In this document: in pieces, positions 33,749 to 43,414 of the stretch
Layout of the letters: each line of letters starts with the position of its first letter
Numbering within the stretch: position 1 is the stretch's first letter
DNA from: Polyangium jinanense
Lineage (GTDB): Bacteria > Myxococcota > Polyangia > Polyangiales > Polyangiaceae
NCBI RefSeq assembly: GCF_028435365.1
Contig: NZ_JAGTJJ010000025.1
Coordinates: forward strand, 1-64,000
Direction of reading: 5' to 3'
Length of the DNA: 64,000 nucleotides
Notes under the pieces: model-generated
What the model saw: only the letters and a program-made list of their open reading frames with translations
The model's database searches: none
Told to the model about the DNA's origin: nothing
Position numbers and translations under genes: made by a program

Positions 33749-34468
33749 ATGGACGTCGTCCTGTCGAAATCGAGGCTCCGGCCGCTTCTTTTCGTGCCCA
33801 TGAGCCTGGTCGTCCTCGGCGGCGTGATCGTGGAGGTGCTGAAGCCCCTCTACAAGCTGCCGAGCCGCAGCGGGATCGTGCCTTTCCTGTCGATGAGTTA
33901 CGAGGGCAACGTGCCGACGTTCTACACGGCGTCGCTGCTCGGGTTCACGTCGCTCCTGCTCGCGCTCGCCGCGGCGGCCACGAAACGAGCGGGCGAGCGC
34001 TTCGTCGCGCACTGGTGGGGGCTCTCCGCGGGCTTCGCGTACATCGCCGTGGACGAGGTCTTCGAGTTCCACGAAATGGCCGGCACGTTCGTGGAGCTCA
34101 CGGGCGTCCTCTACTTCAGCTGGGTCATCCCGGCCGCGGTCGTGGTGCTGCTCGTGGGCCTCGCGTACATCCCGTTCCTGCGGCATCTGCCGCTGAAAAC
34201 GCGGATCCGGTTCCTCGCCGCGGGCGCCATTTACGTCGGCGGCGCGGTGGGGATGGAGCTGCCGCTCGGGTACTGGACCGAGCAGAATGGCACGCACAAC
34301 CTCGGATACGGGCTCATCGACGCGGTCGAAGAGTCGCTCGAAATGCTCGGGCTCAACCTGTTCGTGCTCTGGCTCGTCGATCACCTCGCGGAGAAGGGCG
34401 TCACCCTGCGTTTCGCGAACCCCGCGCCCGCGCCCGCGCCCGAAGGCGAGGCTGAGGCCACGGAATGA
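33749..34468 (+). CDS. Polytopic membrane protein with repeated acidic motifs
   Basis: A 239-residue protein with about six hydrophobic helices: PLLFVPMSLVVLGGVIVEVL, LLGFTSLLLALAAAAT, FAYIAVDEVFEF, FSWVIPAAVVVLLVGLAY, FLAAGAIYVGGAVGMEL and LGLNLFVLWLVDHLA. Two similar acidic segments occur in or near helices: DEVFEFHEMAG and DAVEESLEMLG, separated by about 110 residues, possibly forming a symmetrical metal or proton site. The ATG of the next membrane gene overlaps the stop (ATGA). Function unknown. Confidence 0.75.
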   Translation: MDVVLSKSRLRPLLFVPMSLVVLGGVIVEVLKPLYKLPSRSGIVPFLSMSYEGNVPTFYTASLLGFTSLLLALAAAATKRAGERFVAHWWGLSAGFAYIAVDEVFEFHEMAGTFVELTGVLYFSWVIPAAVVVLLVGLAYIPFLRHLPLKTRIRFLAAGAIYVGGAVGMELPLGYWTEQNGTHNLGYGLIDAVEESLEMLGLNLFVLWLVDHLAEKGVTLRFANPAPAPAPEGEAEATE

Positions 34469-35529
34469 CGACGCAGGGCGCGACGAGGCCCGCCGAAAGC
34501 GCCACGAAGGCCCGATCCGCCTACATCGCAGGCCCCGTCTACGATTGGGTGTTTTTCCTGCTGCCACCGATCGCCTCGGTGATCGTCGGTGCACTCATCT
34601 CGGGTACGTGGCTCGCGACAGACCGATTCTGGCTCGCCGGCAAGCGCGTCACCTGGAGCACGCTGCTGCTCGGGATCGTGGTGAATGCCCATCTCGTCGC
34701 GGTGTTCGTCCGCAGCCACCTCAACCCGGACGTGTTCCCGCGCCACAAGTTCCGCTTCCTCGTCGTCCCGATCGCCGCGTTCGCCGCGATGATGACGTCG
34801 ATGTGGGCCGTGGTGATCGCCACGGTGCTCGTCACGTTCTGGGACGTCTACCATTCGGCGCTCCAGACCTTCGGCCTCGGGCGCATTTACGAGCGCAACC
34901 AGGGCAACGATCCCACCGCGCTCCGCGGGCTCGATCTCGGCCTGAACCTCTTGCTTTACGCCGGCCCCATCGTCTCGGGCGCCACGATGCTGGCGCATTT
35001 CCAGAAGTTCGAGCTTTTCGAGGACGTCGGCGCCCTCTTCCTCACCGAGATCCCGATCGCGATGTCGTCCCACCAGCGCACCATCGCCTGGGCCGTGATC
35101 GTCGGGGGAGGCCTGTTCCTCGTCCATTACGTGCGGAGCTACGTCCGCCTCGCACGGCGCGGCCACGCCGTGAGCTTCCCCAAGGTGTTTTTGCTCGCTA
35201 CGACGGGCCTCTGCTCGATCTGGGCCTGGGGCTGGAACCCCTTCGGGCAAGCCTTTCTCATCATGAACCTCTTTCACGCGGTGCAATATTTCGGCCTCGT
35301 CTGGTGGTCGGAGCGACGCGTGCTCCTCCAAAGGTTGCGGCTCCAACAATTCCGGCTCGGCGCGCCCATCGCCGCCGCCGTGTTCGCCTGCGTGACCCTC
35401 GGCTACGGCGCCCTCGCCGAAATCACGTCCGACGAGAGCCGCGCGCTCTGGAGCCTCGTCCAGACCGTGGCCTTGATGCATTTCTTCTACGACGGCTTCG
35501 TTTGGTCCGTCCGCAAACGACAAATATGA
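34465..35529 (+). CDS. Polytopic membrane protein with conserved His residues
   Basis: A 354-residue protein with eight or nine transmembrane segments, translated in coupling with the gene before it. His-bearing motifs sit near membrane borders: VFVRSHLNPDVFPRHKFR, TFWDVYHSALQTFGLGR, IMNLFHAVQYFGLVWW and LMHFFYDGFVWSVRKRQ. Clustered His in membrane helices suggests a metal-dependent enzyme (such as a membrane desaturase or dioxygenase-like fold), but no family was recognised. It is probably a partner of the 239-residue protein. Confidence 0.75.
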   Translation: MTTQGATRPAESATKARSAYIAGPVYDWVFFLLPPIASVIVGALISGTWLATDRFWLAGKRVTWSTLLLGIVVNAHLVAVFVRSHLNPDVFPRHKFRFLVVPIAAFAAMMTSMWAVVIATVLVTFWDVYHSALQTFGLGRIYERNQGNDPTALRGLDLGLNLLLYAGPIVSGATMLAHFQKFELFEDVGALFLTEIPIAMSSHQRTIAWAVIVGGGLFLVHYVRSYVRLARRGHAVSFPKVFLLATTGLCSIWAWGWNPFGQAFLIMNLFHAVQYFGLVWWSERRVLLQRLRLQQFRLGAPIAAAVFACVTLGYGALAEITSDESRALWSLVQTVALMHFFYDGFVWSVRKRQI

Positions 35530-35663
35530 CGTGTCCACCCGTCGAAGGGCCCCTGCCAATCCCAGTTACCATGCGGCATTTCCACCGCACGCGCGCGGTC
35601 GAGGCCGGAAAAGGCAGGGATTCGTCGTGATCGATATCGCGCGGAGGGGCGATTCTGGGTAGG

Positions 35664-36659
35664 ATGTTCGGGATGCGACTCGAAAAGCTCCTGCACTCCA
35701 CGCTCGTCGCGCTGTCGCTCGCCGCGGTCGCGGCGCTGCCCGCGTGCTCGAAGAACGACGACAAGGCCGAAGCCGAGGTGACGGCCGAGAACATCGCGGC
35801 AGAAGACGCGATCACGGAGCAGCACGAAGCTGCGACCGTGACGTGGGCCGTCGCGCCGGAAGGCAAGGTGAAGGCCCGCTTCAAGTCGCCCGACGGCGCG
35901 CCGCTCGACGATGGCGTGACCGGCAACGTGATCGTGAAGCCCGCGCGCAAAGGCGCCGAGCCCGTGACCGCGAAGCTCGTCTTCGACGCGAAGGCCGGCG
36001 TGCACACGGCCGACATCCCCAAGCTCGACGACGATCTCACCGAGGTGACGTACGACGTCCAGGTGAAGGGCAAACCCTTGAAGAGCACGCTGTACGTGCC
36101 CAAGGGCGGCACGCACGAACTCGTCGCGACCGCGAAGGTGAGCGCCGAAGTGAAGCTCCCCGAGGGCAAGAAGGGCCCGAACGGCGGCGTCTTGCAGGTC
36201 GCCGGCGATGATCTCATCGAGATCGTGGCCGACTCGAAGACGGGCGAGTCGCGCGTCTACGTGCTCGACGACGATCTCAAGCCGATCCCCGTCGGCAAGC
36301 GGAAGGTGAAGATCGCGGTCGTCGCGAACACGCCCGAGTACGTCGAGCTCGACCCGGAGCCGAAGGGCCTCTACTTCACCGGCAAGCTCGTGGTGAAGAC
36401 GAACCCGCACAAGCTGACGGTCGTGCTCTACCCGGAGGACGTGCCGACGCCGGTCGTCGTGCTCTGCGGGTGGCACCCCGGCGCGGTCGTCGTCGTGGGC
36501 CCGAGCGCGCCCGTGGTGGGCCTGTTCGTCGTGGCAAACTGGGCCCCCGTCGTCATCGTCCCGACCCCGCCCGTCGTTGTCGTCCACGGCAAGGGCAAGG
36601 GCAAGGGCAAGTGGGGCTGGAAGGGCCGCGGCCCGAAGGTCCACATCAAGATCCACTGA
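35664..36659 (+). CDS. Lipoprotein with adaptor-like domain and Gly/Lys-rich tail
   Basis: A 331-residue protein (start at 35664, or MRLEKLLHS at 35673). Signal with lipobox LAAVAALPACSK. Two Ig-like or beta segments follow (WAVAPEGKVKARFKSPDG; VYDVQVKG-like strands), then KGPNGGVLQVAGDDLIEIVA and SRVYVLDDDLKPIPVGKRKV at about 170-215, a pattern seen in periplasmic heavy-metal efflux adaptors. The C-terminus is hydrophobic (VVVLCGWHPGAVVVVGPSAP) and ends GKGKGKGKWGWKGRG. No transporter gene is adjacent; a metal-binding or envelope role is inferred. Confidence 0.7.
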   Translation: MFGMRLEKLLHSTLVALSLAAVAALPACSKNDDKAEAEVTAENIAAEDAITEQHEAATVTWAVAPEGKVKARFKSPDGAPLDDGVTGNVIVKPARKGAEPVTAKLVFDAKAGVHTADIPKLDDDLTEVTYDVQVKGKPLKSTLYVPKGGTHELVATAKVSAEVKLPEGKKGPNGGVLQVAGDDLIEIVADSKTGESRVYVLDDDLKPIPVGKRKVKIAVVANTPEYVELDPEPKGLYFTGKLVVKTNPHKLTVVLYPEDVPTPVVVLCGWHPGAVVVVGPSAPVVGLFVVANWAPVVIVPTPPVVVVHGKGKGKGKWGWKGRGPKVHIKIH

Positions 36660-36667
36660 GGATCGAC

Positions 36668-36700
36668 GCGCGGGCGGGAAGCTACCTCCCCCGCCCGCGC
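36668..36700. terminator. Hairpin between convergent genes
   Basis: GCGCGGGCGGG (36668-36678) pairs perfectly with CCCGCCCGCGC (36690-36700); 11-base loop. No T tract, but the location nine bases after one stop and 33 before the other fits a shared terminator. Confidence 0.5.
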
Positions 36701-36732
36701 CTTCGCGCTCGACCCGAGTGCGCGTCAGCCCA

Positions 36733-39384
36733 TCAAGGCAACACTTCGCGGAGGAGCGCGTCGGCCGCGACGGGCTTCACGTAATGCCGGGAAAAACCCG
36801 CCTCGAAGGCGCGGCGTTTGTCGTGCTCCTGGCCGTAGCCGGTCACCGCGACGAGCATGATGCGATCGCCGTAGGCCGCGCGTAGCTCGAGCGCGAGCTC
36901 GTAGCCATCCATGACCGGCAAGCCGATGTCGAGGATGCCGACCTCGGGCCGGAACGACGCGGCGACGGCGAGCGCCTGCGGGCCGTCGTGCGCGAGCTCG
37001 ACCTCGTGGCCATGGCTCGCGAGGACCTCGGCGAGCATCTGCGCCGCGTCGCGGTTGTCGTCGACGACGAGGACACGCCGCACCTTGCTGAGCCGCAGGG
37101 AGACGGGCGCAGGAAGGTCCGGCGAGGAGGCGCGGCGCGGCGAGAGCGCAGGCAGGCGCACCTCGAACTCGCTGCCCCTGCCCGGACCGTCGCTGTGCGC
37201 GCTCACCGTACCCCCGTGCAGCTTGACCAGGCTACGCACGAGGCCGAGCCCGAGCCCGAGCCCGCCGCCCGCGCGATCGGCGCCCCGCGCGCCTTGCACG
37301 AAGAGGTCGAAGATCACGGGCAGCATCTCGGAGGGGATGCCACTGCCGTCGTCCCGCACCGAGAGGATGACCTCCGCCCCCTCGCGCCGCGCCGCGACCG
37401 CGATGTGCCCGCCCGCTTCCGTGTACCGGGCCGCGTTCGTGAGCAGGTTCGCGAGGACCTGCGCCATGCGGGTCTCGTCCACGTCGACGACGAGCCCCTC
37501 GGCCGGCACGTCCACGCGGAGCTCGTGCCGCTTCTGCTCGAAGAGCGGGCTCGCGATCTCGATGGCCTGCGAGAAGACGCGGGCGATCTCCATGGGACGC
37601 GTGCTGAGCTGGATCTTGCCGCGCATGATGCGCGAAACGTCGAGCAGGTCGTCGACGAGCGCGACGAGGTGCTGGACCTGGCGCTCGATGACCTCGCGCT
37701 CGCGCTCGATGCCCGAAGTGCGCCCCTTGAGGCGCATCAGGTAGAGCGCCGTGAGGATCGGGGAGAGCGGGTTGCGAAGCTCGTGCCCGAGGAGCGCGAG
37801 GAACTCGTCCTTGCGCCGATCGGCGTCGCGGGCGATCTCGTAGGCGCGGCGCAGCTCGGCCTCGGCCTGCTTGCGCTCCCGGATGTCCATGCAGATCGAC
37901 AGGCACTGGACCGTGCCGTCTCCATGCACGACGGGCGCCGAGTAGAGGGACATGTCGATGGTGTGACCGAGCTTGTGCCTGCGCTCGACCTCGATGCCCG
38001 AGAGGACCTCGCCCCCCGCGACCCGCGCGATGAACGCCTCGGTCTCGTGACGTTTGTCCGTGATGGGCAAGAAGCGCCCGACGGCCTCGGCCGCGGACCA
38101 GCCGAACATGCGCTCGGCCGCGGGGTTCCAGACGCGCACGGTGCCGTCGCGATCGAGGATCATGGCCGCCACGGGGCAAGCCGCGGTGAACGCGGTGAGC
38201 GTGCGGTTCTCGTGCTCGAAGGCGGCGTGGAGCATGGCCCGGTCGAGCGCAACCGCGCTCCGGTGCACGATCTCCTCGGCGATGGAAGCGCCGTCCACGT
38301 CCGGCGCGCCCTCGGCACCCCAGCCGAAAAGGAGCACGCCGATCGTGCGGCCGCGGGCCACGAGCGGGAAACCGAGCAGCGAGCCCGGCGTGGCCGTGCC
38401 GCCCCAGCTCGCAGGCACGAAACGAGCCTCGATCGCGGCCTTCGACGAGAGCCACAGGCGTTCGCCCGTGCGGAAGGTGACCGTGAGGGGGATGTTCGCG
38501 TCGAGCGGGAACGACGGATGCGGCGTCCCGCTCGCCCACGGCGCCGCGCCCTCGTGCTCCAGCACCACGAGGCTCTGTCCGTCGGGCGTGGGGATCGCGA
38601 GGACGGCGCGATCGGCCGCGAGGGCCGCGCGCGCGTCGCCCACCACGGCGCGCGCGACCTCGAGCGGCGTCGTGGCCGCGGCGAGCGCGGCCGTCGTGTG
38701 CTGGAGGCGATCGAGCCGCCGCGCGAAGAGCGAGAGCTCGGCGCGTGTCTTGCGCTCGGCATCGAAGAGGCGCGCTCGATCGAGGGCGAGCGCGCACTGG
38801 CGCCCGAGCGTCACCGCGAGCGCCCGGTCATCCTCGGTGAACCGCACGCTCGCCGGGAAGCAGAAGCCTATCCCGCCGAGGACCCGATCTCCCACGATGA
38901 GCGGGAGCGCGATGCGTGGCCCGCGCGGACCGATCATGGCCCGCACGGCATCTGGAAACGCCGCTGACCACTCCGCTTCGGTCTCGATGAACACGGGCGC
39001 GCGCGTTCGCACGGCCGTTGCGAGCGGGGTCGAGACGTCGAGCGGGTGCCTTCGCCACTGCGCGAGCGTTTCCTCGGGCATCCCTCGCACATCGAGGATC
39101 ACGAGCGCATCGTCCTCGACCATCGCGACGAGCGCCGCGCTCGCCCCGAGTGCAGCCGCGCCGAGCTCGAGGATCACCTTGGCGACGGCGTCTTCGCCCG
39201 TCGCGGTGAGAAGCGCGATCGTGATCTCCTCGAGGCAAGCGAGGCGCCGGCGAGCGCCGCACGCGTGCGTTTCGTCGGACCGCGCGGGAGCTCTGCTCTC
39301 CTCGCGGAGAACGGAGGATCGAGCGTCCGAGGTGAAGAAGAGATCGCTCCCAGAATCCCTCTCCCAATGTCCAGCACGATCCAT
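36733..39384 (-). CDS. Hybrid sensor histidine kinase (GAF-GAF-PAS-HisKA-HATPase-REC)
   Basis: An 883-residue cytosolic sensor. GAF domains at about 50-205 and 215-395 (FAERKTRAEL-type linker between them); PAS at about 400-525 (AAMILDRDGTVRVWNPAAER, MFGWSAAEAVGR). The dimerisation box is EFLALLGHELRNPLSPILTA with the phosphorylated His. The ATP lid has DDGSGIPSEMLPVIFDLF and GLGLGLGLVRSLVKLHGG. The C-terminal receiver begins RRVLVVDDNRDAA, with the acceptor Asp in GILDIGLPVMDG and Lys in HYVKPV. There is no transmembrane segment. The gene is single, so its output is probably by phosphotransfer or by dephosphorylation of unlinked partners. Confidence 0.93.
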   Translation of the reverse strand: MDRAGHWERDSGSDLFFTSDARSSVLREESRAPARSDETHACGARRRLACLEEITIALLTATGEDAVAKVILELGAAALGASAALVAMVEDDALVILDVRGMPEETLAQWRRHPLDVSTPLATAVRTRAPVFIETEAEWSAAFPDAVRAMIGPRGPRIALPLIVGDRVLGGIGFCFPASVRFTEDDRALAVTLGRQCALALDRARLFDAERKTRAELSLFARRLDRLQHTTAALAAATTPLEVARAVVGDARAALAADRAVLAIPTPDGQSLVVLEHEGAAPWASGTPHPSFPLDANIPLTVTFRTGERLWLSSKAAIEARFVPASWGGTATPGSLLGFPLVARGRTIGVLLFGWGAEGAPDVDGASIAEEIVHRSAVALDRAMLHAAFEHENRTLTAFTAACPVAAMILDRDGTVRVWNPAAERMFGWSAAEAVGRFLPITDKRHETEAFIARVAGGEVLSGIEVERRHKLGHTIDMSLYSAPVVHGDGTVQCLSICMDIRERKQAEAELRRAYEIARDADRRKDEFLALLGHELRNPLSPILTALYLMRLKGRTSGIEREREVIERQVQHLVALVDDLLDVSRIMRGKIQLSTRPMEIARVFSQAIEIASPLFEQKRHELRVDVPAEGLVVDVDETRMAQVLANLLTNAARYTEAGGHIAVAARREGAEVILSVRDDGSGIPSEMLPVIFDLFVQGARGADRAGGGLGLGLGLVRSLVKLHGGTVSAHSDGPGRGSEFEVRLPALSPRRASSPDLPAPVSLRLSKVRRVLVVDDNRDAAQMLAEVLASHGHEVELAHDGPQALAVAASFRPEVGILDIGLPVMDGYELALELRAAYGDRIMLVAVTGYGQEHDKRRAFEAGFSRHYVKPVAADALLREVLP

Positions 39385-39490
39385 GATTTGTCGAAAATCT
39401 TCCCCGCCTTAGCCGAGCCGCGAAACCCGTGAAGATCCTGATACTCCGTCGGGGAATTCCGGAGCGGGATGGGCTCGTTCCTGCGCGAAA

Positions 39491-41188
39491 TCACCGGGGA
39501 AATGCGGCCTCGGGCGCCCCGATGGCCGCCGAGAGATCCCGCACGCAGCGCGGCAATCCGGCCGGATCCGGGCTCGCGGCGAGGATCCGCGCGGCCTCCG
39601 GGGAAACCCCGACGAGCAGGCACTCGGCGCCGATCAGGCGGAGCGCGCGTGAGAGGCGCAGGACGAGCGCGATCGCTTCCTCGTCGATCAGGCGCGCGCC
39701 GGTCACGTCGATGATCACGCGGCGCGCCGATCGTTCCCAGGCCGCGCGCAGCGCGCGCTCCTCGATGTCGGCCGCGCGCTCCCGATCGATGCGGCCCACG
39801 AGCGGCAGGAGCAAGACGCCCGGGAGCACGGGCGCGAGGGGCGCGGCGAGCTCGCGGATGAGCGTGCGTTGCGCCTCGATCCGCGCGTCCTGCCGCGCGT
39901 GCGCCTCTTCGAGCTCCATGTGTTCGACGAGCGCTTCCTCGGCGAACGCGCGGGCCCGGATCGACTCGTCGAGCGCGCGTTCGAGCTCGCCGAGCTCGTC
40001 GTCCTCGAAGGTCGAGAGCCCGAGATCGGGCGCGCCCCAGGCCATGTCGGCGAGCCTGTCGAGGATGCGGTGGATGCGCTCGCGGGCAGGCTCGGAAAGC
40101 GTGGCCCGCGGCGGCGACGGGCGCTCGGTGCGATGGGCACAGAAGGGCGCCGCTCGCACGGCGCCGAGCGGATCGTCGAAGGAGAACCCGCGCACGCCGT
40201 CGAGCTCTGGGACCGTGTCGTCCATGCCGAGACGCGCCGCGATCCCGCGCGCCGGTTCGGCCTCGAAAATCGCGCGCGCGGCGGCGAGGTGCTCGACGTC
40301 GCCCGCGAGCTGCCCCCAGCGCTGCATCTGCGCGAGGATCCACACGCCGTACTCCACGAAGGGCGTGGGGGCGAAGCAGAGACGATCGGGGCCGAGGGCG
40401 TCGCTTGGGCTCATGGGCTCGCCGGCGAGGGCTTTTTCGAGGGCGGAGCAGGCTTCCGCGGGCAGGTAGCCGCGGGCGACGACGAGGCCGGCGGCGGCAC
40501 GGCGACCTTCGGGATCCATCTGATCAAGCTCGACCTGGGCCTCGACGACGGCTTCGAGCAGCGCGGCGGCGCGCTCGGGCGCCTCTCGCCAGAACCTCGC
40601 CCCGAACGAGAGCGTGCAGCAGGGATGGCCCCGCCAAACCTCGCGGCTCTGCATGCAGGCCACGCCGCCCCCGCGATCCACGACGAGCTGCGCGAACGGC
40701 TCGGGGAACATCGCGCCGTCGATGCGCCCGAGCGCGAGCCAGCGCGGCATGCGCGGGGGCGGGACCTCGCGGATCGTGAGGTCGATCAAGGGATTGACGC
40801 CTCCCCGCGCGAGCCAGTCGCAGAGCAGGTAATACTGCATCGAGAAGCGGTGCGGCACGCCGAGGACCTTGCCCACGAGCTCGTGTGGCGCGGTGATCCG
40901 GCCCTGGTTCTTGCCCAGGACGAGCGTGCTGCCGTTCTGGTTCTGGAGGGCGCGGACGCGGATCGGGGCGGCGCGTCCGTCGATCCCGAGGCCCGTGGCG
41001 AGGGCGAGGGGCGCGAGGACGTGCGCGGCGTCGACCTTGTCGTGGGTGAGCAGCCGCCGCACGGCGTCCCAGCTCGGGGCCCTGCGGAGCTCGACGGAGA
41101 GCCCCTTCTGTTCGAAAAACCCCCGCGACGCAGCATAAAGGAGCGGCATGCTGCAGGCGATCGGCACGTAGACGATACGAAGGGTCAT
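39491..41188 (-). CDS. Cytosolic NrtA/SsuA-like binding domain fused to STAS domain
   Basis: A 565-residue protein. Residues 1-330 are a type-2 periplasmic binding protein fold of the nitrate/sulfonate/taurine kind: RIVYVPIACSMPLLYAASRG, FFEQKGLSVELRRAPSWDAV, then LVGKVLGVPHRFSMQYYLL and GRIDGAMFPEPFAQL. There is no signal peptide or lipobox, so it should remain in the cytosol. After a coiled-coil linker (about 390-440), residues 440-560 form a STAS domain of the RsbR kind: VLPGVLLLPLVGRIDRERA and RRVIIDVTGARLIDEEAIAL. It should bind a small anion-like ligand and signal through STAS. Cytosolic relatives of NrtA-type binding proteins are known in nitrate regulation. Confidence 0.85.
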   Translation of the reverse strand: MTLRIVYVPIACSMPLLYAASRGFFEQKGLSVELRRAPSWDAVRRLLTHDKVDAAHVLAPLALATGLGIDGRAAPIRVRALQNQNGSTLVLGKNQGRITAPHELVGKVLGVPHRFSMQYYLLCDWLARGGVNPLIDLTIREVPPPRMPRWLALGRIDGAMFPEPFAQLVVDRGGGVACMQSREVWRGHPCCTLSFGARFWREAPERAAALLEAVVEAQVELDQMDPEGRRAAAGLVVARGYLPAEACSALEKALAGEPMSPSDALGPDRLCFAPTPFVEYGVWILAQMQRWGQLAGDVEHLAAARAIFEAEPARGIAARLGMDDTVPELDGVRGFSFDDPLGAVRAAPFCAHRTERPSPPRATLSEPARERIHRILDRLADMAWGAPDLGLSTFEDDELGELERALDESIRARAFAEEALVEHMELEEAHARQDARIEAQRTLIRELAAPLAPVLPGVLLLPLVGRIDRERAADIEERALRAAWERSARRVIIDVTGARLIDEEAIALVLRLSRALRLIGAECLLVGVSPEAARILAASPDPAGLPRCVRDLSAAIGAPEAAFPR

Positions 41189-41337
41189 CCGCCCCCGGTC
41201 TCCTCGTCCCTCTGCGAAGCTACGCCGATGAAGGTATCACGCGTGCCCCCCGCCTGGCAGCGACGGGCACGGAAAACGCAAGTGTTCGGGATCACGTGGG
41301 CGCGAGACGAGCCGCGCCTACGCCCGGACGGGTCGGC

Positions 41338-43293
41338 TCAGAACTCGCATTGGTTCGTCGCAGGATTACAATACGATCCCGCCGCGACGAACGGGCAAAT
41401 GTCGCCGAAGTATTGCGTGCAAGGGATGCCGCAGGCGTACGCGGTGTGCGTGTAGCAGACCTGCCCGCTCGGGCAGTCGTCGTTCGAGGCGCAGCGGCAG
41501 TTGAAATCGTCGGGGATCATGTTCCCGTTCTCGTCCTGGCCGTCGCAGCACTCGGTGACGTAATAATCGCTCGCGCTGCAGTCCTCGTCCGCGCAGTCGC
41601 TCGCGCCGTCGCAGTCGTCGTCGATGCCGTTCGTGCAAGCCGCGACGCCGAACTCGGGCTTGCCGGGGCCGCCATTGAGGCAGGTCGCGCAGATGCCGAT
41701 GCTCGCACAGTCGGGATCGGCGCAGTCGACGTAGACGTCGCCGTCGTTGTCCAGGCCGTCGTCGCACTTCTCCTTCGGGTTCGGCTCGATCTCCACGTTG
41801 AGCACGAAGGGCCCCTCGTTCGCGCCGAGCTCCGGATCGACGGTGTACCCGTCGAGGAACACGTAATACGTGCCCGGATAGAGCAGCGTGAAGTCGAGCT
41901 TCGCCGACCAGGTGACGCCCGCGCTGTCGTCGTCGCAGCCGATCTCCTTGCCGGAGTTGCATTTGCCGGTGCGCACGTAGAGCGTGGAGTCGAAGCTCGT
42001 CCCGATGGAGTCGAGGTGGACGCGCGAGGGCTGGTTCAGCACGAAATAGAAGACCGCCTCGCCGGCGTCGCCGCCGCAGACGCCCTTCGTCTCGCTCACG
42101 TTGCCCGTGGTGTCGCCCGTGTACTGGCCCGTGCCGGGGATGAGCTTCGGCGAGAGGCAGTTCGCCTGCTGGAGGATGCAGATCGGGTTGTTCGCGCAGT
42201 CGGGATCCTGGCAGTCGACGAGCGTGTCGTTGTCGTCGTCGAGCCCGTTGTTGCAGACTTCGGGCTTGGGCGCGCAGTTCGGCGAGAAGAAGCAGGCCGG
42301 GTCGGCGCAGTCGATCTTGTTGTCGCAGTTGTTGTCCTTGCCGTCGTCGCAGATCTCGGCCGTGCAGTTCTGGCAGGCCGGCGAGACGATGCAGCTCGGA
42401 TCGGCGCAATCGACGAGCTTGTCGCAATCCTCGTCGATCCCGCCCGTGCACACCTCGGGCGTGCCCGGCGGCTGGCAGGCGCACGGGAAGATGCCGAAGC
42501 AATCGGGATCGGCGCAGTCGACGAGGAGATCGCAGTCCTCGTCGGCCCCGTCGCTGCAGAACTCGGTCAGCGCCTGGCAGGAGCAGGCGGTGGAGCTGAA
42601 GCAGTCCGGATCGTCGCAGTCGATGCTGCCGTCGCAATCGTCGTCGAACCCGTTCTCGCAATCGAGCGCCTCGCTCGGCTTGCAGCCGCAGGCCGGCGTG
42701 CCCAGGCAATCGTTGTCGAAGCAGTCGACGATGGTGTCGCAGTCGTCGTCCTCGCCGTTCGCGCAAGACTCGCCGCCCGGCTTGGGCACGCAGCCGCACG
42801 TCGGCGCGAGCAGGCAGGCGGGATCCGAGCAGTCGGCGACGCCGTTGCAGTCGTTGTCCGCCGCGTCGGTGCAGATCTCGGGGCTGCCCGGGAAGACCTT
42901 GGGGTTCAAATCATTGCAGTCCGTCCCGCCGCACGCGAGCGGAGGAAACCCATCCGCGTCGTCGTCGCGCGGACCGTTTTGACAGACGCCGTCGATGCAC
43001 GTGTCGGTCGTGCAAGGGTCCGCGTCGACGCAATCTTGAGCCACGACGCACATCGGCGCGCCGCCCACGCCGCCTTGCCCGCCGCCGCCGGTGCTGGAGG
43101 TCGAGCTCGCGCCGCCGACGCCACCTTGCCCGCCCGCGCCGCCCGGGCCGGTCTCCTCCGGGGGTGCGCCGATGCCGGTGCGGCTACACGCCGCGAAGGA
43201 AAGGCCCGCGAACGCGAGCGCCGAGAGGAACGACAGCGCCCGCGCGTGGCCGCGGAATCGAGACGAGCGGGGAGCGGAGTGGAAGGTCGACAT
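41338..43293 (-). CDS. MopE-like secreted lipoprotein with Cys/Asp repeats
   Basis: A 651-residue protein; the start at MSTFHSAPRSSRFRG is followed by a signal and lipobox (LSFAACSRTG) and a Gly linker. About nine repeats follow in the pattern ENG.DDDCD..VDC.DPDC: DNDCNGVADCSDPAC, DDDCDTIVDCFDNDC, DDDCDGSIDCDDPDC, DEDCDLLVDCADPDC, DEDCDKLVDCADPSC, DNNCDNKIDCADPAC, DDDNDTLVDCQDPDC, DNDGDVYVDCADPDC and DDDCDGASDCADEDC. Between the seventh and eighth is a PPC-like beta domain (SRVHLDSIGTSFDSTLYVRT). The C-terminus is a separate Cys-rich module. Repeats of this kind are putative metal-binding motifs (MopE family), probably calcium; surface location. Confidence 0.88.
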   Translation of the reverse strand: MSTFHSAPRSSRFRGHARALSFLSALAFAGLSFAACSRTGIGAPPEETGPGGAGGQGGVGGASSTSSTGGGGQGGVGGAPMCVVAQDCVDADPCTTDTCIDGVCQNGPRDDDADGFPPLACGGTDCNDLNPKVFPGSPEICTDAADNDCNGVADCSDPACLLAPTCGCVPKPGGESCANGEDDDCDTIVDCFDNDCLGTPACGCKPSEALDCENGFDDDCDGSIDCDDPDCFSSTACSCQALTEFCSDGADEDCDLLVDCADPDCFGIFPCACQPPGTPEVCTGGIDEDCDKLVDCADPSCIVSPACQNCTAEICDDGKDNNCDNKIDCADPACFFSPNCAPKPEVCNNGLDDDNDTLVDCQDPDCANNPICILQQANCLSPKLIPGTGQYTGDTTGNVSETKGVCGGDAGEAVFYFVLNQPSRVHLDSIGTSFDSTLYVRTGKCNSGKEIGCDDDSAGVTWSAKLDFTLLYPGTYYVFLDGYTVDPELGANEGPFVLNVEIEPNPKEKCDDGLDNDGDVYVDCADPDCASIGICATCLNGGPGKPEFGVAACTNGIDDDCDGASDCADEDCSASDYYVTECCDGQDENGNMIPDDFNCRCASNDDCPSGQVCYTHTAYACGIPCTQYFGDICPFVAAGSYCNPATNQCEF

Positions 43294-43414
43294 CGGGGTG
43301 CTCGCGTGAGGGCTCGCCCGCGGGATCCCCGCGGTGGCCGCGCCGATGCTATCAAGCCGGGACGCCCCCGGGTGAAGTTCATGGCCGAGCTCGCCCGCAA
43401 ACGACCCCACCCAA

